Source: an uncultured Planctomycetaceae bacterium (GTDB lineage Bacteria > Planctomycetota > Planctomycetia > Pirellulales > Pirellulaceae). From it: 20,592 nucleotides of DNA. The stretch spans positions 1 to 20,592 of the forward strand of contig CALBTA010000349.1 of NCBI GenBank assembly GCA_937967755.1, in the 5' to 3' direction. Both the position numbers and the translations under genes were made by a program. The notes below the pieces were generated by a model that ran no database searches, was not told the DNA's origin, and was given only the letters and a program-made list of their open reading frames with translations. Shown piece by piece: positions 7,886 through 15,236 of this stretch. The stretch's first letter is position 1; every line of letters begins with the position of its first letter.

Positions 7886-8326
7886 ATGAACATCAATGGC
7901 ATTTTGTTTCCGACCGACTTCTCGCACACGGGCGATAAGGCCTTGGCGATGGCCGAATCGCTCGCCCGCGATAGCGGGGCGAAGATTCACATCGTGCATG
8001 TGGAAGAACCGCCCACGGCCTACGGCGGCGGCGAGATGTACTACGGCATGTTGGAGCCTGACCTGGAACACCTGAAGGAATTGCTTGCCAAGGTGAAACC
8101 GAAGGATCCGCAAATCCTGTTCGAGCACCACATGGTGACCGGCGAACCGGCCGATGCAATTAGCCGATTCGCGGAAGACCACGATATCGACCTGATCGTG
8201 ATGGGAACGCACGGGCGCACCGGTTTGCTGCGGCTGCTGATGGGCAGCGTTGCCGAAGCAGTGGTGCGGCGATCAAAGTGCGCCGTGCTAACGGTGAAAC
8301 CGGCCGACGATGATTCGTCCGGCTAG
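7886..8326 (+). CDS. Universal stress protein, UspA family
   Basis: A 146-residue single-domain Usp, the usual length for the family. It begins with the typical first strand ILFPTDFS, followed by helix ALAMAESLARDSGA and strand IHIVHVEEP. The C-terminal nucleotide-binding motif is complete: G107-x2-G110-x9-G120-S121 (GTHGRTG, then LLMGS), preceded by IDLIVM and followed by AVLTVKP. This is the ATP-binding type of Usp. Such proteins are cytoplasmic dimers linked to stress and growth arrest; the specific role here is unknown. GGGAG lies about 7 nt before the ATG. It is divergent from the acidic-tailed gene. After the stop there is a weak 5-bp hairpin (8335-8352) without an adjoining T-run. Confidence 0.95.
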   Translation: MNINGILFPTDFSHTGDKALAMAESLARDSGAKIHIVHVEEPPTAYGGGEMYYGMLEPDLEHLKELLAKVKPKDPQILFEHHMVTGEPADAISRFAEDHDIDLIVMGTHGRTGLLRLLMGSVAEAVVRRSKCAVLTVKPADDDSSG

Positions 8327-8471
8327 TTGAAACCGCGATACCCTCCGATCGCTCGCAAGACTTTTTGAATAGACACTCTCCACTAGCTGTTATCGCCGCA
8401 AAATTGCCTTAGAATCACTGGGGCGGGGCAGTTGAGACTCCGGCGACGGTTTCGATTTTGGGGAGAACGAC

Positions 8472-9077
8472 ATGATCATCTTTGGCTCGCGTACCATGAC
8501 GTCCTCGCGTGGGGGCGGGGTGTTTCATTGCCCGCGTTGCTCGATGCAGCGGAATTACGATCACAAACAACTGAACCGGTGGTTTACGCTTTATTTTATT
8601 CCGTGCATTCCGATGGGCAGCGCCGGAGACTATATCGAGTGCATCTCTTGCGGCGGAACGTACGGCAGCGAAGTGCTCAGTTACGACCCGGCGGCCGATC
8701 GGGCGGAGACCTACGAACTGATCCGCCGGCTGGTCGTGCTGGCCTTGGTGAAAGCCCAGCGAATGGGCCCGGAAAACATCGCCGCGCTGCGCAACGCCAT
8801 GCAAGACTTGACCGGCGACTTCGTCACGGAGGAACAAATTCACGACGACGCCCGGCACGCCCAACAGGCGAACGTTCACCTGGCCGAAGTGTTCCGCAGC
8901 CAAGGTAGCGACTTCAACGCCGATGGAAAGGTTTACCTGCTGCAAGTCACGCGCGATTGCCTGGCGGCCGGCGGTGAGTTGGGTTCGATTGAACGGCAAA
9001 CGCTTGACGAAGCGGCAGGCGCGATCGGAGTGCCGCGGGATATCGTCGACCAAATCGTGACCCGGCCGCAGCAATGA
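8472..9077 (+). CDS. Zinc-ribbon protein with possible TerB-like C-terminal domain
   Basis: A 201-residue protein. GGGGAGA shortly before the ATG supports this start (MIIFGSRTMT). The N-terminal 65 residues form a zinc ribbon with two CxxC knuckles, C20/C23 (FHCPRC) and C57/C60 (ECISCG). Between them is a hydrophobic WFTLYFIPCIPMG segment, as in small zinc-ribbon membrane-associated proteins. The rest is helical. The last 60 residues (DGKVYLLQVTRDCLAAGG, then ELGSIERQTLDEAAGAIGV) resemble a TerB/DjlA-type helical domain; this assignment is tentative. There is no signal peptide. No substrate or pathway can be named. It is separated by 145 bp from the Usp gene, so its own promoter is likely, though only weak candidates were seen. 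Confidence 0.82.
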   Translation: MIIFGSRTMTSSRGGGVFHCPRCSMQRNYDHKQLNRWFTLYFIPCIPMGSAGDYIECISCGGTYGSEVLSYDPAADRAETYELIRRLVVLALVKAQRMGPENIAALRNAMQDLTGDFVTEEQIHDDARHAQQANVHLAEVFRSQGSDFNADGKVYLLQVTRDCLAAGGELGSIERQTLDEAAGAIGVPRDIVDQIVTRPQQ

Positions 9078-9090
9078 GTTGGAACGACTT

Positions 9091-9192
9091 AAGAACGGCT
9101 CAAGAATGACTTCGTCGACAATCCCCTCTCCCGCTGGGAGAGGGTAGGGTGAGGGCAAAAGTAAATGCCGAAGTTATTCTTGAGCCGTTCTT
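9091..9192. mobile_element. MITE-like element with 24-bp inverted ends and nested hairpin
   Basis: The ends 9091-9114 and 9169-9192 are inverted copies matching at 23 of 24 positions (left end AAGAACGGCTCAAGAAT then GACTTCG; mismatch at 9108/9175). Taking 9092-9191 as the element, a TTA triplet flanks it on both sides (9089-9091 and 9192-9194), a possible 3-bp target duplication. Inside is a perfect 9-bp hairpin, CCCTCTCCC-GCT-GGGAGAGGG (9124-9144), followed by TAGGGTGAGGG. That core is a dispersed bacterial intergenic repeat whose minus-strand reading (HPTLSQRERG) often appears in spurious annotated proteins. It starts only 14 nt after the preceding stop codon. Confidence 0.75.
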
Positions 9193-9860
9193 TAGAGCGT
9201 CGCCTGCGCGGCACGATCGCCTTGTTGTTTGCCGTTGGCTTGAATACGCTGGCACTTGGCGGTGTGCTAACGGCGGTCCGTGGGTTCGACATGGCGGCGC
9301 ACCCTGGGGCACTTGCCTTGATTCTTCTCTCGAACTGGTGGATCGTTGTCGAAGCGAATTCGACGACGGCCCGATTCCCCACGTCACCTAATAAAGGGAC
9401 CCATGCTGACCTGGTAGCTGGCCGGTTGGCCGTCGCCACGGGGCTGGCCTTGTTTTTGATCCTTCTGGTTGCCTTGCTCGCGGCGCACTCGCCGCCAGTT
9501 TGGGCAATGGCCGTTGGCGTGGTGGCATTCCTGATCGGCATCGGATTGCGGTGGACCGCCATGGTTCAGTTGCGATCATCGTTCAAGACCGAAGTCTCGA
9601 TTACCATCGATCAGCCACTGGTGCGGACGGGAGTCTACCGCTATCTGCGGCACCCCTCGGAAAGCGGCCTGCTGCTGATCGGATTGGGCGCAGCGATGAT
9701 CGGGTTGAGCCTGCCTGCTCTTTTGATTTGGGCAGCAGCTCTGTTGCCGCTCTCGATCCTTCGCATTCGCTTGGAAGAACAACAATTGCGAGCCGGTTTC
9801 GGCGAGCGCTATCGCCAGTACGCGAAACAATCGGCGGCGCTGATTCCTAAGGTCTACTGA
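9165..9860 (+). CDS. Isoprenylcysteine carboxyl methyltransferase-like membrane protein
   Basis: A 231-residue membrane protein with hydrophobic stretches at about 16-38, 47-63, 88-107, 112-130 and 167-198. The C-terminal part carries the ICMT/PEMT-family signature: PLVRTGVYRYLRHP (RHP at 162-164), a Gly-rich helix (LLIGLGAAMIG), then RIRLEEQQLRAGFGERYRQY with the acidic pair E204/E205, ending AALIP. This region binds S-adenosylmethionine in the family. The methyl acceptor in bacteria is generally unknown; prenylated proteins are not implied. The ATG at 9165 and its GAGGG ribosome site (9151-9155) both lie inside the inverted-repeat element, so the first nine residues are element-derived. Conserved sequence probably begins near residue 12. 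An older start might be the TTG at 9180 or 9222. Convergent with the phosphatase gene, 29 bp apart. Confidence 0.88.
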   Translation: MPKLFLSRSLERRLRGTIALLFAVGLNTLALGGVLTAVRGFDMAAHPGALALILLSNWWIVVEANSTTARFPTSPNKGTHADLVAGRLAVATGLALFLILLVALLAAHSPPVWAMAVGVVAFLIGIGLRWTAMVQLRSSFKTEVSITIDQPLVRTGVYRYLRHPSESGLLLIGLGAAMIGLSLPALLIWAAALLPLSILRIRLEEQQLRAGFGERYRQYAKQSAALIPKVY

Positions 9861-9889
9861 ACTGGGGCGAAGTTGGACTTGCTTTTCGA

Positions 9890-11563
9890 CTAACCCACGC
9901 GCCCGAAGCAAACCAGGCACATGTCGTCACCTTGGGGTGCGCCGCGCATGAATCGCTGAACGTCGTCGATGATGTCCTTGCCCAACGTCGCAACGGCGCT
10001 GCCCGCCGCGCCGCACCGCTGGCGGATGCGGTCGATCGAATAGAGTTCGTCCGCCGGGTCGGCAGCTTCGTTCACCCCGTCGGTGTACATCACAACCATC
10101 TCACCGGAACCGAGTTCGATCGTCAGTTGGTCGTACTCAACATCGTCCATCACGCCGACTGGCAAGCCGGTTTCGTTTTCGCCGACTTCGACTACGTCGC
10201 CGTTGGTCCGGCGGATCATCGTCGGCATGTGGCCGGCGTTCGCGACTGTGAGGGTGTGGTTGGCGGGGTCGAGCACGCCCAACCAAAAGGTGACGAACCG
10301 ACCTTCGATTCCGATTTCGCCGAAGGCATTGTTCACTTGCGCGAGCGCCTCGCCCGGTTCAGCGCCGCTGGCCAGGCAGAAGCGAACCTGCGAAGAGAGC
10401 CGGGCCATCAACAGCGCGGCGGCCACACCGTGCCCGACGACATCCGCCACGACAATGGCGTACCGCCCGGCGGAAAGCGGAACGTAGTCGAAGTAGTCGC
10501 CGCCGACCTGGTTGGCCGCTTCGTAGAAATGGTAAAACTCGTACGCCGAAATCCCAGGGGCATGTTCCGGCACGATGCCACGTTGCACCATGCGGGCCAG
10601 TTCCAAGTCGCGGTCCAAGTCCCGCTGTTTGAGGGCCTGCTCATACAACTTCGCATTGTCAATCGCGATACCCGCTTGCCCAGCGATGCTGGCGAGAATA
10701 TCCAGGTCTTCGGCTTGAAACCGCTTCCGCTGATCGAGCGTATCGATCTGCAGCGCGCCAAAGGCGTTGCCATCGCCGTCGATCAACGGGGCGCACATCA
10801 TCGAGCGGATGCTGAAATTTGCGATGCTCGCGCTCATCTCGAACCGCGAATCGCTCGACGCATCGGCTGACAGCACAGCCTCTTTGGTATCGATCACCTT
10901 GTGAACAATCGTACGGCTGATTCGCAGTTCTTCGTCCGAATCTTCCCGCCGCAGCTTTGTCCACTTGGGGATCAGGTTGCCCTGTTCGTTCTTGAGAATG
11001 ATAAATCCCCGGTCGGCCTGGACGAAGATTTTGAACAGTCCTTCGAGCACTTTCGGCAGCACATCATCCATCGCCAGGCGGCGACCCAGGTGACGATTGA
11101 TCTCGACGATCGCATTCAACTTCGCTTCGGCGCTGGCCGCCAGTTGAATAGTCCCGCTGCCCGAGGATACGCCGATCGTATCCATGATCTGCGTGCCGCT
11201 GTTCTCTTCGTCGTCGACCATCCGCGCCCCTTGCGAGGAATCGTTGGCACGGGGCGGCTGTTCTTTCGGTTGCTGCTCGTTGCGGAACAACAAGGTCACA
11301 TCGCAAATTTGCAGTTGGTCGCCGTCGTTGAGCAACAGGCGGTCGGTCACCGGCAAGTCGTTCAACAGCGTGCCGTTGCGGCTCTTCAAATCCAGCAGGA
11401 AGTAGCCGTCGGCGTGCCGCTCGATCTTGGCGTGCTTGCGGCTGACCGCGCCGACGTCCAGCACCAACTCGCAATCAGGGTGCCGACCCATCACGACCGA
11501 AGGGGTCTTCAGTTCATGGCGGTGGCCAGCGTCGGGGCCGTCGATGATTTCTAAATGGGCCAT
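9890..11563 (-). CDS. FHA-GAF-PP2C (SpoIIE-type) serine phosphatase
   Basis: A 557-residue cytoplasmic signalling protein. I start at MAHLEIIDG because the FHA domain begins at once; an upstream in-frame extension looks non-coding. Residues 1-98 form an FHA domain with its phosphothreonine-binding residues intact: G26-R27, S41-R42, H44, N63-G64. About 150-320 is a GAF sensor domain (IRSMMCAPLIDGDG, FGALQIDTLDQ), then a helical linker (LKQRDLDRDLELARMVQRG). The C-terminal PP2C/RsbU-type domain has the metal-binding acidic motifs GGDYFDY (about 353), VADVVGHG (about 370), YTDGVNEA (about 491) and GDDMCLV (near the end). It probably dephosphorylates an anti-sigma antagonist or similar partner, switched by a ligand at GAF and recruited through FHA to a kinase. 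No partner gene is adjacent. Confidence 0.93.
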   Translation of the reverse strand: MAHLEIIDGPDAGHRHELKTPSVVMGRHPDCELVLDVGAVSRKHAKIERHADGYFLLDLKSRNGTLLNDLPVTDRLLLNDGDQLQICDVTLLFRNEQQPKEQPPRANDSSQGARMVDDEENSGTQIMDTIGVSSGSGTIQLAASAEAKLNAIVEINRHLGRRLAMDDVLPKVLEGLFKIFVQADRGFIILKNEQGNLIPKWTKLRREDSDEELRISRTIVHKVIDTKEAVLSADASSDSRFEMSASIANFSIRSMMCAPLIDGDGNAFGALQIDTLDQRKRFQAEDLDILASIAGQAGIAIDNAKLYEQALKQRDLDRDLELARMVQRGIVPEHAPGISAYEFYHFYEAANQVGGDYFDYVPLSAGRYAIVVADVVGHGVAAALLMARLSSQVRFCLASGAEPGEALAQVNNAFGEIGIEGRFVTFWLGVLDPANHTLTVANAGHMPTMIRRTNGDVVEVGENETGLPVGVMDDVEYDQLTIELGSGEMVVMYTDGVNEAADPADELYSIDRIRQRCGAAGSAVATLGKDIIDDVQRFMRGAPQGDDMCLVCFGRVG

Positions 11564-11757
11564 GGCTTGCAGAGGGTCGAAAATCGCGCAGGAGAACAAG
11601 GGGGCGGATGGAAAGTATCCGCCGGCGGGATCGGCAACGGGGCACCACGAGGGTTGGGAGAAATCCGCTGCCAAGTTCGATTTTACTTCGCCAGAATCGA
11701 CACCGTCAACTAGAACGAACCAGGGCCCCCCGGTTCGACCTCTGCGCCGCTATGCGT

Positions 11758-11763
11758 TAAAAT
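11758..11763 (+). promoter_or_regulatory. Possible -10 element of the tRNA-Gln promoter
   Basis: TAAAAT (5 of 6 to consensus) sits 33 nt before the first base of the tRNA. The expected -35 position (around 11734-11739, TTCGAC) matches poorly, so only the -10 is offered. Confidence 0.25.
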
Positions 11764-11795
11764 TCCCGAACAAAGGCCAAGAGCACCAGTTTCAC

Positions 11796-11866
11796 TGGGG
11801 TGTAGTGAAATGGCATCACGACAGATTCTGGTTCTGTTTTTCTAGGTTCGAGTCCTAGCACCCCAG
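11796..11866 (+). tRNA. tRNA-Gln (anticodon CTG)
   Basis: A full cloverleaf can be drawn. The acceptor stem TGGGGTG (11796-11802) pairs with CACCCCA (11859-11865), with discriminator G at 11866. The D stem is GTGA/TCAC (11805-11808, 11816-11819). The anticodon stem ACAGA/TCTGT encloses the loop TTCTGGT (11826-11832), giving anticodon CTG, which reads CAG. The T stem is CTAGG/CCTAG with loop TTCGAGT (11847-11853). CCA is not encoded (CCT follows). The 3' part of this gene is duplicated at 15212-15236. Confidence 0.95.
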
Positions 11867-11869
11867 CCT
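11845..11869 (+). repeat. Left att-like direct repeat (tRNA-Gln 3' end)
   Basis: These 25 nt, from the T stem to 3 nt past the discriminator base, match 15212-15236 at 24 positions; the only difference is T11853 versus C15220. The span from T-arm to 3' end is a common crossover region for tyrosine integrases that use tRNA genes. Confidence 0.75.
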
Positions 11870-11947
11870 TTAGCTGTAACCGTCGGATGGTTTTGACCAC
11901 TTCTTGCAATTGGGCGAGGACGGAATGAACTGAAAAAAGGTAGCTAT

Positions 11948-13276
11948 GTGAATGCCTCATTAGACTCCGCCAGCGGCGCCACGGCGCCACTACCTGTTCA
12001 AGCATCGCCCCTGGACCTTTCCTCAATCACAGACTGGTTACGTCGCGCTCCGCGGTGGCCTGCGGGCATGCAACTGCACGACGTGAGTATCCACCGCATT
12101 TGGGCTGGCGGATCGGGACGCGTCTGGTTTGAGCTTAGCTTGGAACTGTCGTTAGACGGGCAAAAGCGTCGCTGCCTCTTGCAAGGCGGCTGTTCAACCG
12201 ATCTCAAGCACCGCGGAGACCGAAACGAACCGCGGCTTACCGAGCATGGCCTGATGGGATTGCGCATCTATGATCGGGCAGCAGGTTTGTGGATCTGCAC
12301 GCCAGATCGCGACCCCAAGGTGAGGGCAATCAAGAAGTTGCTGAGCCGAAATAGAATCGGCGCGTTGCTCGAGGGCACTCGTGCAGCCGACGATCTGAAA
12401 TTCGAGCCTTCCTCGTCAATGCCACGAGTTGAAATCGTCGCCTACCGCGCCAGCAAGCGGTGCGTCTTACGGCTGACAACCACGCACGAAGGAAAACCCA
12501 ATACGATTTTTGCCAAGGCTTTCAAACGCGCCCGGCGCGAAGATGAGTTAGAAGTGCTGCGCCGGCTTGATGACGATCTGCAAGGGCGGGGAGGGGGAAT
12601 GGTGCGCATTCCCCCAATTACCGGCCATCTTCCCAAAGACCGGTTGACCTTTGTCACGGCTGTTCCCCAACCTTGTGTTCGGTTGAGAACTTCCGGTGAC
12701 GACCTGACTTTGGCCGCTCGGCTTTTATCGCTCTTGCACTCTTCAACGATCACCGTCAGCAGAACGCACGGCGTTGACGACGAACTCGCGTCGTTGCGCA
12801 GACGCATGCGAGAGCTGCAAGCACTCCAACTACCTTACGAACTCTTCGAGCAACTAGTGCCCGCAATTGAAGCCGCTATGGGCTGCATCGGCGGACCTGG
12901 CCATTCGCTGGTTCACGGCGCTTTTCACACAGCTCCAGTTCTCAAGAGCCGGGGGCAATTGTGGCTCTTGGATCTCGAAACGTTGGCGCACGGTCACGCG
13001 GAAGTCGACCTGGCGAAGTTTGTTGCCCGGCTATTGTACTCTTCAAAAAACGACGGCTCTTGGCTCACACCCGGGTGGGAAAAGGCGCAGTTCTTTCTTG
13101 GGCAGTACCGCGCCGTTGAGGGTCAAGTCAACGAAGCAGCGATTCGTTTCTTCTTGGTATGTGCCATGGCGAAGCACGGCGCATCGGAGTTGACCAAAGG
13201 CAGGCCGCAGGAGCATGTCGATCGCTATTGGCGTGTAGCGCAAGAGATTGCCCTCGGCACGAGATTGCCCTTGTAA
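11948..13276 (+). CDS. APH-fold kinase-like protein, probable pseudokinase
   Basis: A 442-residue protein starting at GTG (11948), supported by AAAAAAGG 7 nt upstream (11933-11940). The nearby ATG at 11946 is out of frame and meets a stop at once. The C-terminal half resembles aminoglycoside/choline phosphotransferases: a candidate ATP lysine in IFAKAF (K190), the catalytic-loop counterpart LVHGAFHTAPVL (323-332) and the metal-site counterpart LLDLET (D342), then GHAEVDLAKF. The usual loop is HGD-x-H-xxN. Here the catalytic Asp is Ala325 and the Asn is Pro330, so phosphotransfer is doubtful. The N-terminal 150 residues are unassigned. No signal peptide or membrane segment. It precedes the ABC exporter by 96 bp, within the unit bounded by tRNA-derived repeats. 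It might regulate the exporter or bind its substrate. Confidence 0.8.
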   Translation: MNASLDSASGATAPLPVQASPLDLSSITDWLRRAPRWPAGMQLHDVSIHRIWAGGSGRVWFELSLELSLDGQKRRCLLQGGCSTDLKHRGDRNEPRLTEHGLMGLRIYDRAAGLWICTPDRDPKVRAIKKLLSRNRIGALLEGTRAADDLKFEPSSSMPRVEIVAYRASKRCVLRLTTTHEGKPNTIFAKAFKRARREDELEVLRRLDDDLQGRGGGMVRIPPITGHLPKDRLTFVTAVPQPCVRLRTSGDDLTLAARLLSLLHSSTITVSRTHGVDDELASLRRRMRELQALQLPYELFEQLVPAIEAAMGCIGGPGHSLVHGAFHTAPVLKSRGQLWLLDLETLAHGHAEVDLAKFVARLLYSSKNDGSWLTPGWEKAQFFLGQYRAVEGQVNEAAIRFFLVCAMAKHGASELTKGRPQEHVDRYWRVAQEIALGTRLPL

Positions 13277-13372
13277 CATGCTGCCCCGTTGCTCGCGTCA
13301 AACAGAGCCTCAATGTGCTCGCGTTTTTCGTGTATATTCGTTGTTGACGCTCCGCCCCGACAAATCATCGTA

Positions 13373-15172
13373 ATGCCGAAGAAAAAGAGAAAGCTGACTG
13401 ATGTCCTGCCTGGCTTTTGGCAGGTCATGCGTTACTTCTGGCCGTATACGTATCGGCAAAAGCACCTGGTGGCCGGCTCGATGGGGGCGCTCATTGCCAG
13501 CTTGTTGTTGCGATTGTTGGAACCGTGGCCTCTGAAGTTGATGATCGACTATGTCGTCTTGGCCAACTGGGGCAGCAGTGAATCAGGGCCCGCCTGGGCG
13601 CAAGGGTTGAGTACGACCTGGGTGCTCGTCCTTCTATCGTTGGCGGTCGTTGTCATTGCCGTGTTGCGTGCGATGGCCGCCTTCGCGGCGAATGTGGGTT
13701 TCTTCATCGTCGGCAATCGCACTGTGTTGCGGCTGAGAGAAGTCGTCTACCGCCACATCCAAAGCCTTTCACTTTCGTTTCACCGCAAATCGAAGAGCGG
13801 CGATCTAATCACGCGAATCACGCGCGACGTCACGATCTTGCGAGACGTCGTCTCGACGGCTGTGTTGCCTTTGGCCACCAGCATCGCGATGTTGTTCTTA
13901 ATGCTAGTCGTGATGGTTTGGGTACAGTGGCAATTGACCCTCTTGGCGCTGGCGGTCGTGCCGCTTTTTTGGGTGACGACTATTCGCATCGGGCGGAAAA
14001 TTCGAGAGACGGCGCGCAAGCAGCGCCGCCGCGAGGGGGCGATTGCTTCCGTCGCGGCGGAAGTGATCGGCGCGATTGACACCGTTCAGGCTTTGTCGCT
14101 GGAGGATATGTTCTCCAAGAAGTTTATGGCGGAGAACAGCCGCAACCAAAAGGAGGAACTCAAAGCCAGCCGGCAGTCGGCGCGCCTGGGCCGAACAACC
14201 GATGTGCTGTTGGCAATCGCGACCGCGCTGGTCCTCGGCTACGGCGGACACCTTGCTTTGAAAGGCAGCATGACTCCCGGCGACCTGATGATCTTCGTGA
14301 TCTATCTTCGCCGCGCGTTCAGGCCCGCACAGCAGTTCGCAAAATACACAGCACGGCTAGCAAAGGCCACCGCCGCTGGCGAGCGCGTGATCCAAGTGCT
14401 GGAAGTAGTACCCGAAATCCAAGACCGCCCCGATGCGATAGAAGCCCCGCCGCTTGACGGCGCGGTCGAACTTCGCGATGTAACTTTCGGCTATGACGAG
14501 GCCCGCCCGGTACTTCGCAATGTCCAACTCGATGTTGAGTCGGGAAATCGCGTGGCGATCGTCGGCTCTTCGGGAATCGGGAAGACCACACTGCTGGGTT
14601 TGATCATTCGCTCGTACGATCCGAACCAGGGCGAGGTGCGCATTGACGGCCGCGATCTCCGCGATTACCAATTGGCGTCGGTGCGCCGGCAGATCAGCGT
14701 CGTACCCCAGGACACGACGCTGTTCGCTACCACCGTGCGTGAGAACATTGCCTGCGGTTTGGAAGGCATCGATGCAGATGACGTCGAAGATGCGGCGCGG
14801 TTGGCGAATGCTCATGAATTCATAGCGCGGCTTCCACAAGGATATGAAACGGTGTTGGGTGAACGAGGCGTGACGCTTTCGCGCGGCCAGCGTCAACGGA
14901 TCGCCATCGCTCGAGCCGCCGTACGGGCCACACCCATCTTGATCTTGGACGAACCAACGACAGGGTTGGACGGAACCAATCAGCACGAAGTTATGGAAGC
15001 GCTCCAACGCCTGATGAAAGGGCGGACCGTTTTTCTTGTTACACACGACATGGATGTGGCGCAACGTATGGATCAGATCATTGAATTAAACGACGGGCGA
15101 CTCAAAAGCTGGCCCCTGGCGGATTCAACGGCATCGCAGACTGTTCAAACGCTAGCTCTTGACAAGATTTGA
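13373..15172 (+). CDS. ABC exporter half-transporter (membrane domain fused to ATPase)
   Basis: A 599-residue protein. The ATG at 13373 (MPKKKRKLTDVLPG) gives the usual start just before the first membrane helix; longer upstream readings give an odd Cys/Arg-rich head. Residues about 20-310 are a type IV (MsbA/MdlB-like) membrane domain with six helices, including LSLSFHRKSKSGDLITRITRDV. The ATPase domain spans about 355-580: Walker A GSSGIGKTT (about 397-405), Q-loop VVPQDTTLF, signature TLSRGQRQR (about 501; LSRGQ instead of LSGGQ), Walker B ILILDEPTTGLD and H-loop VTHD. All ATP-handling residues are present, so it should be an active homodimeric or heterodimeric exporter in the inner membrane. 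Substrate unknown. It forms a likely operon with the kinase-like gene. It ends 39 bp before the displaced tRNA fragment. Confidence 0.93.
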   Translation: MPKKKRKLTDVLPGFWQVMRYFWPYTYRQKHLVAGSMGALIASLLLRLLEPWPLKLMIDYVVLANWGSSESGPAWAQGLSTTWVLVLLSLAVVVIAVLRAMAAFAANVGFFIVGNRTVLRLREVVYRHIQSLSLSFHRKSKSGDLITRITRDVTILRDVVSTAVLPLATSIAMLFLMLVVMVWVQWQLTLLALAVVPLFWVTTIRIGRKIRETARKQRRREGAIASVAAEVIGAIDTVQALSLEDMFSKKFMAENSRNQKEELKASRQSARLGRTTDVLLAIATALVLGYGGHLALKGSMTPGDLMIFVIYLRRAFRPAQQFAKYTARLAKATAAGERVIQVLEVVPEIQDRPDAIEAPPLDGAVELRDVTFGYDEARPVLRNVQLDVESGNRVAIVGSSGIGKTTLLGLIIRSYDPNQGEVRIDGRDLRDYQLASVRRQISVVPQDTTLFATTVRENIACGLEGIDADDVEDAARLANAHEFIARLPQGYETVLGERGVTLSRGQRQRIAIARAAVRATPILILDEPTTGLDGTNQHEVMEALQRLMKGRTVFLVTHDMDVAQRMDQIIELNDGRLKSWPLADSTASQTVQTLALDKI

Positions 15173-15211
15173 CTCTAGGCATGGATCAGCCAATGAGTGA
15201 CTAACGCGATC

Positions 15212-15236
15212 GGTTCGAGCCCTAGCACCCCAGCCT
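15212..15236 (+). repeat. Right att-like repeat (displaced tRNA-Gln 3' fragment)
   Basis: The sequence reads GGTTCGAGCCCTAGCACCCC then AGCCT, a copy of the end of tRNA-Gln with one change in the T loop. Upstream of 15212 the similarity stops, and no D arm, anticodon arm or 5' acceptor strand can be drawn. It is therefore a fragment and not a second decayed tRNA of visible length. It lies in the same orientation as the intact gene, 3367 bp away. The stop codon of the convergent small membrane gene (15235-15237) overlaps its last bases. Confidence 0.75.

Noticed and set aside
8335..8366. Hairpin GCGAT...ATCGC and later T-run after the Usp gene
   Set aside because: The stem is only 5 bp and the T-run begins about 10 nt after it, so an intrinsic terminator is not supported.
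9089..9562. Minus-strand frame ending in HPTLSQRERG
   Set aside because: This string is the translation of the dispersed CCCTCTCCC repeat. The rest is opposite the ICMT-like gene.
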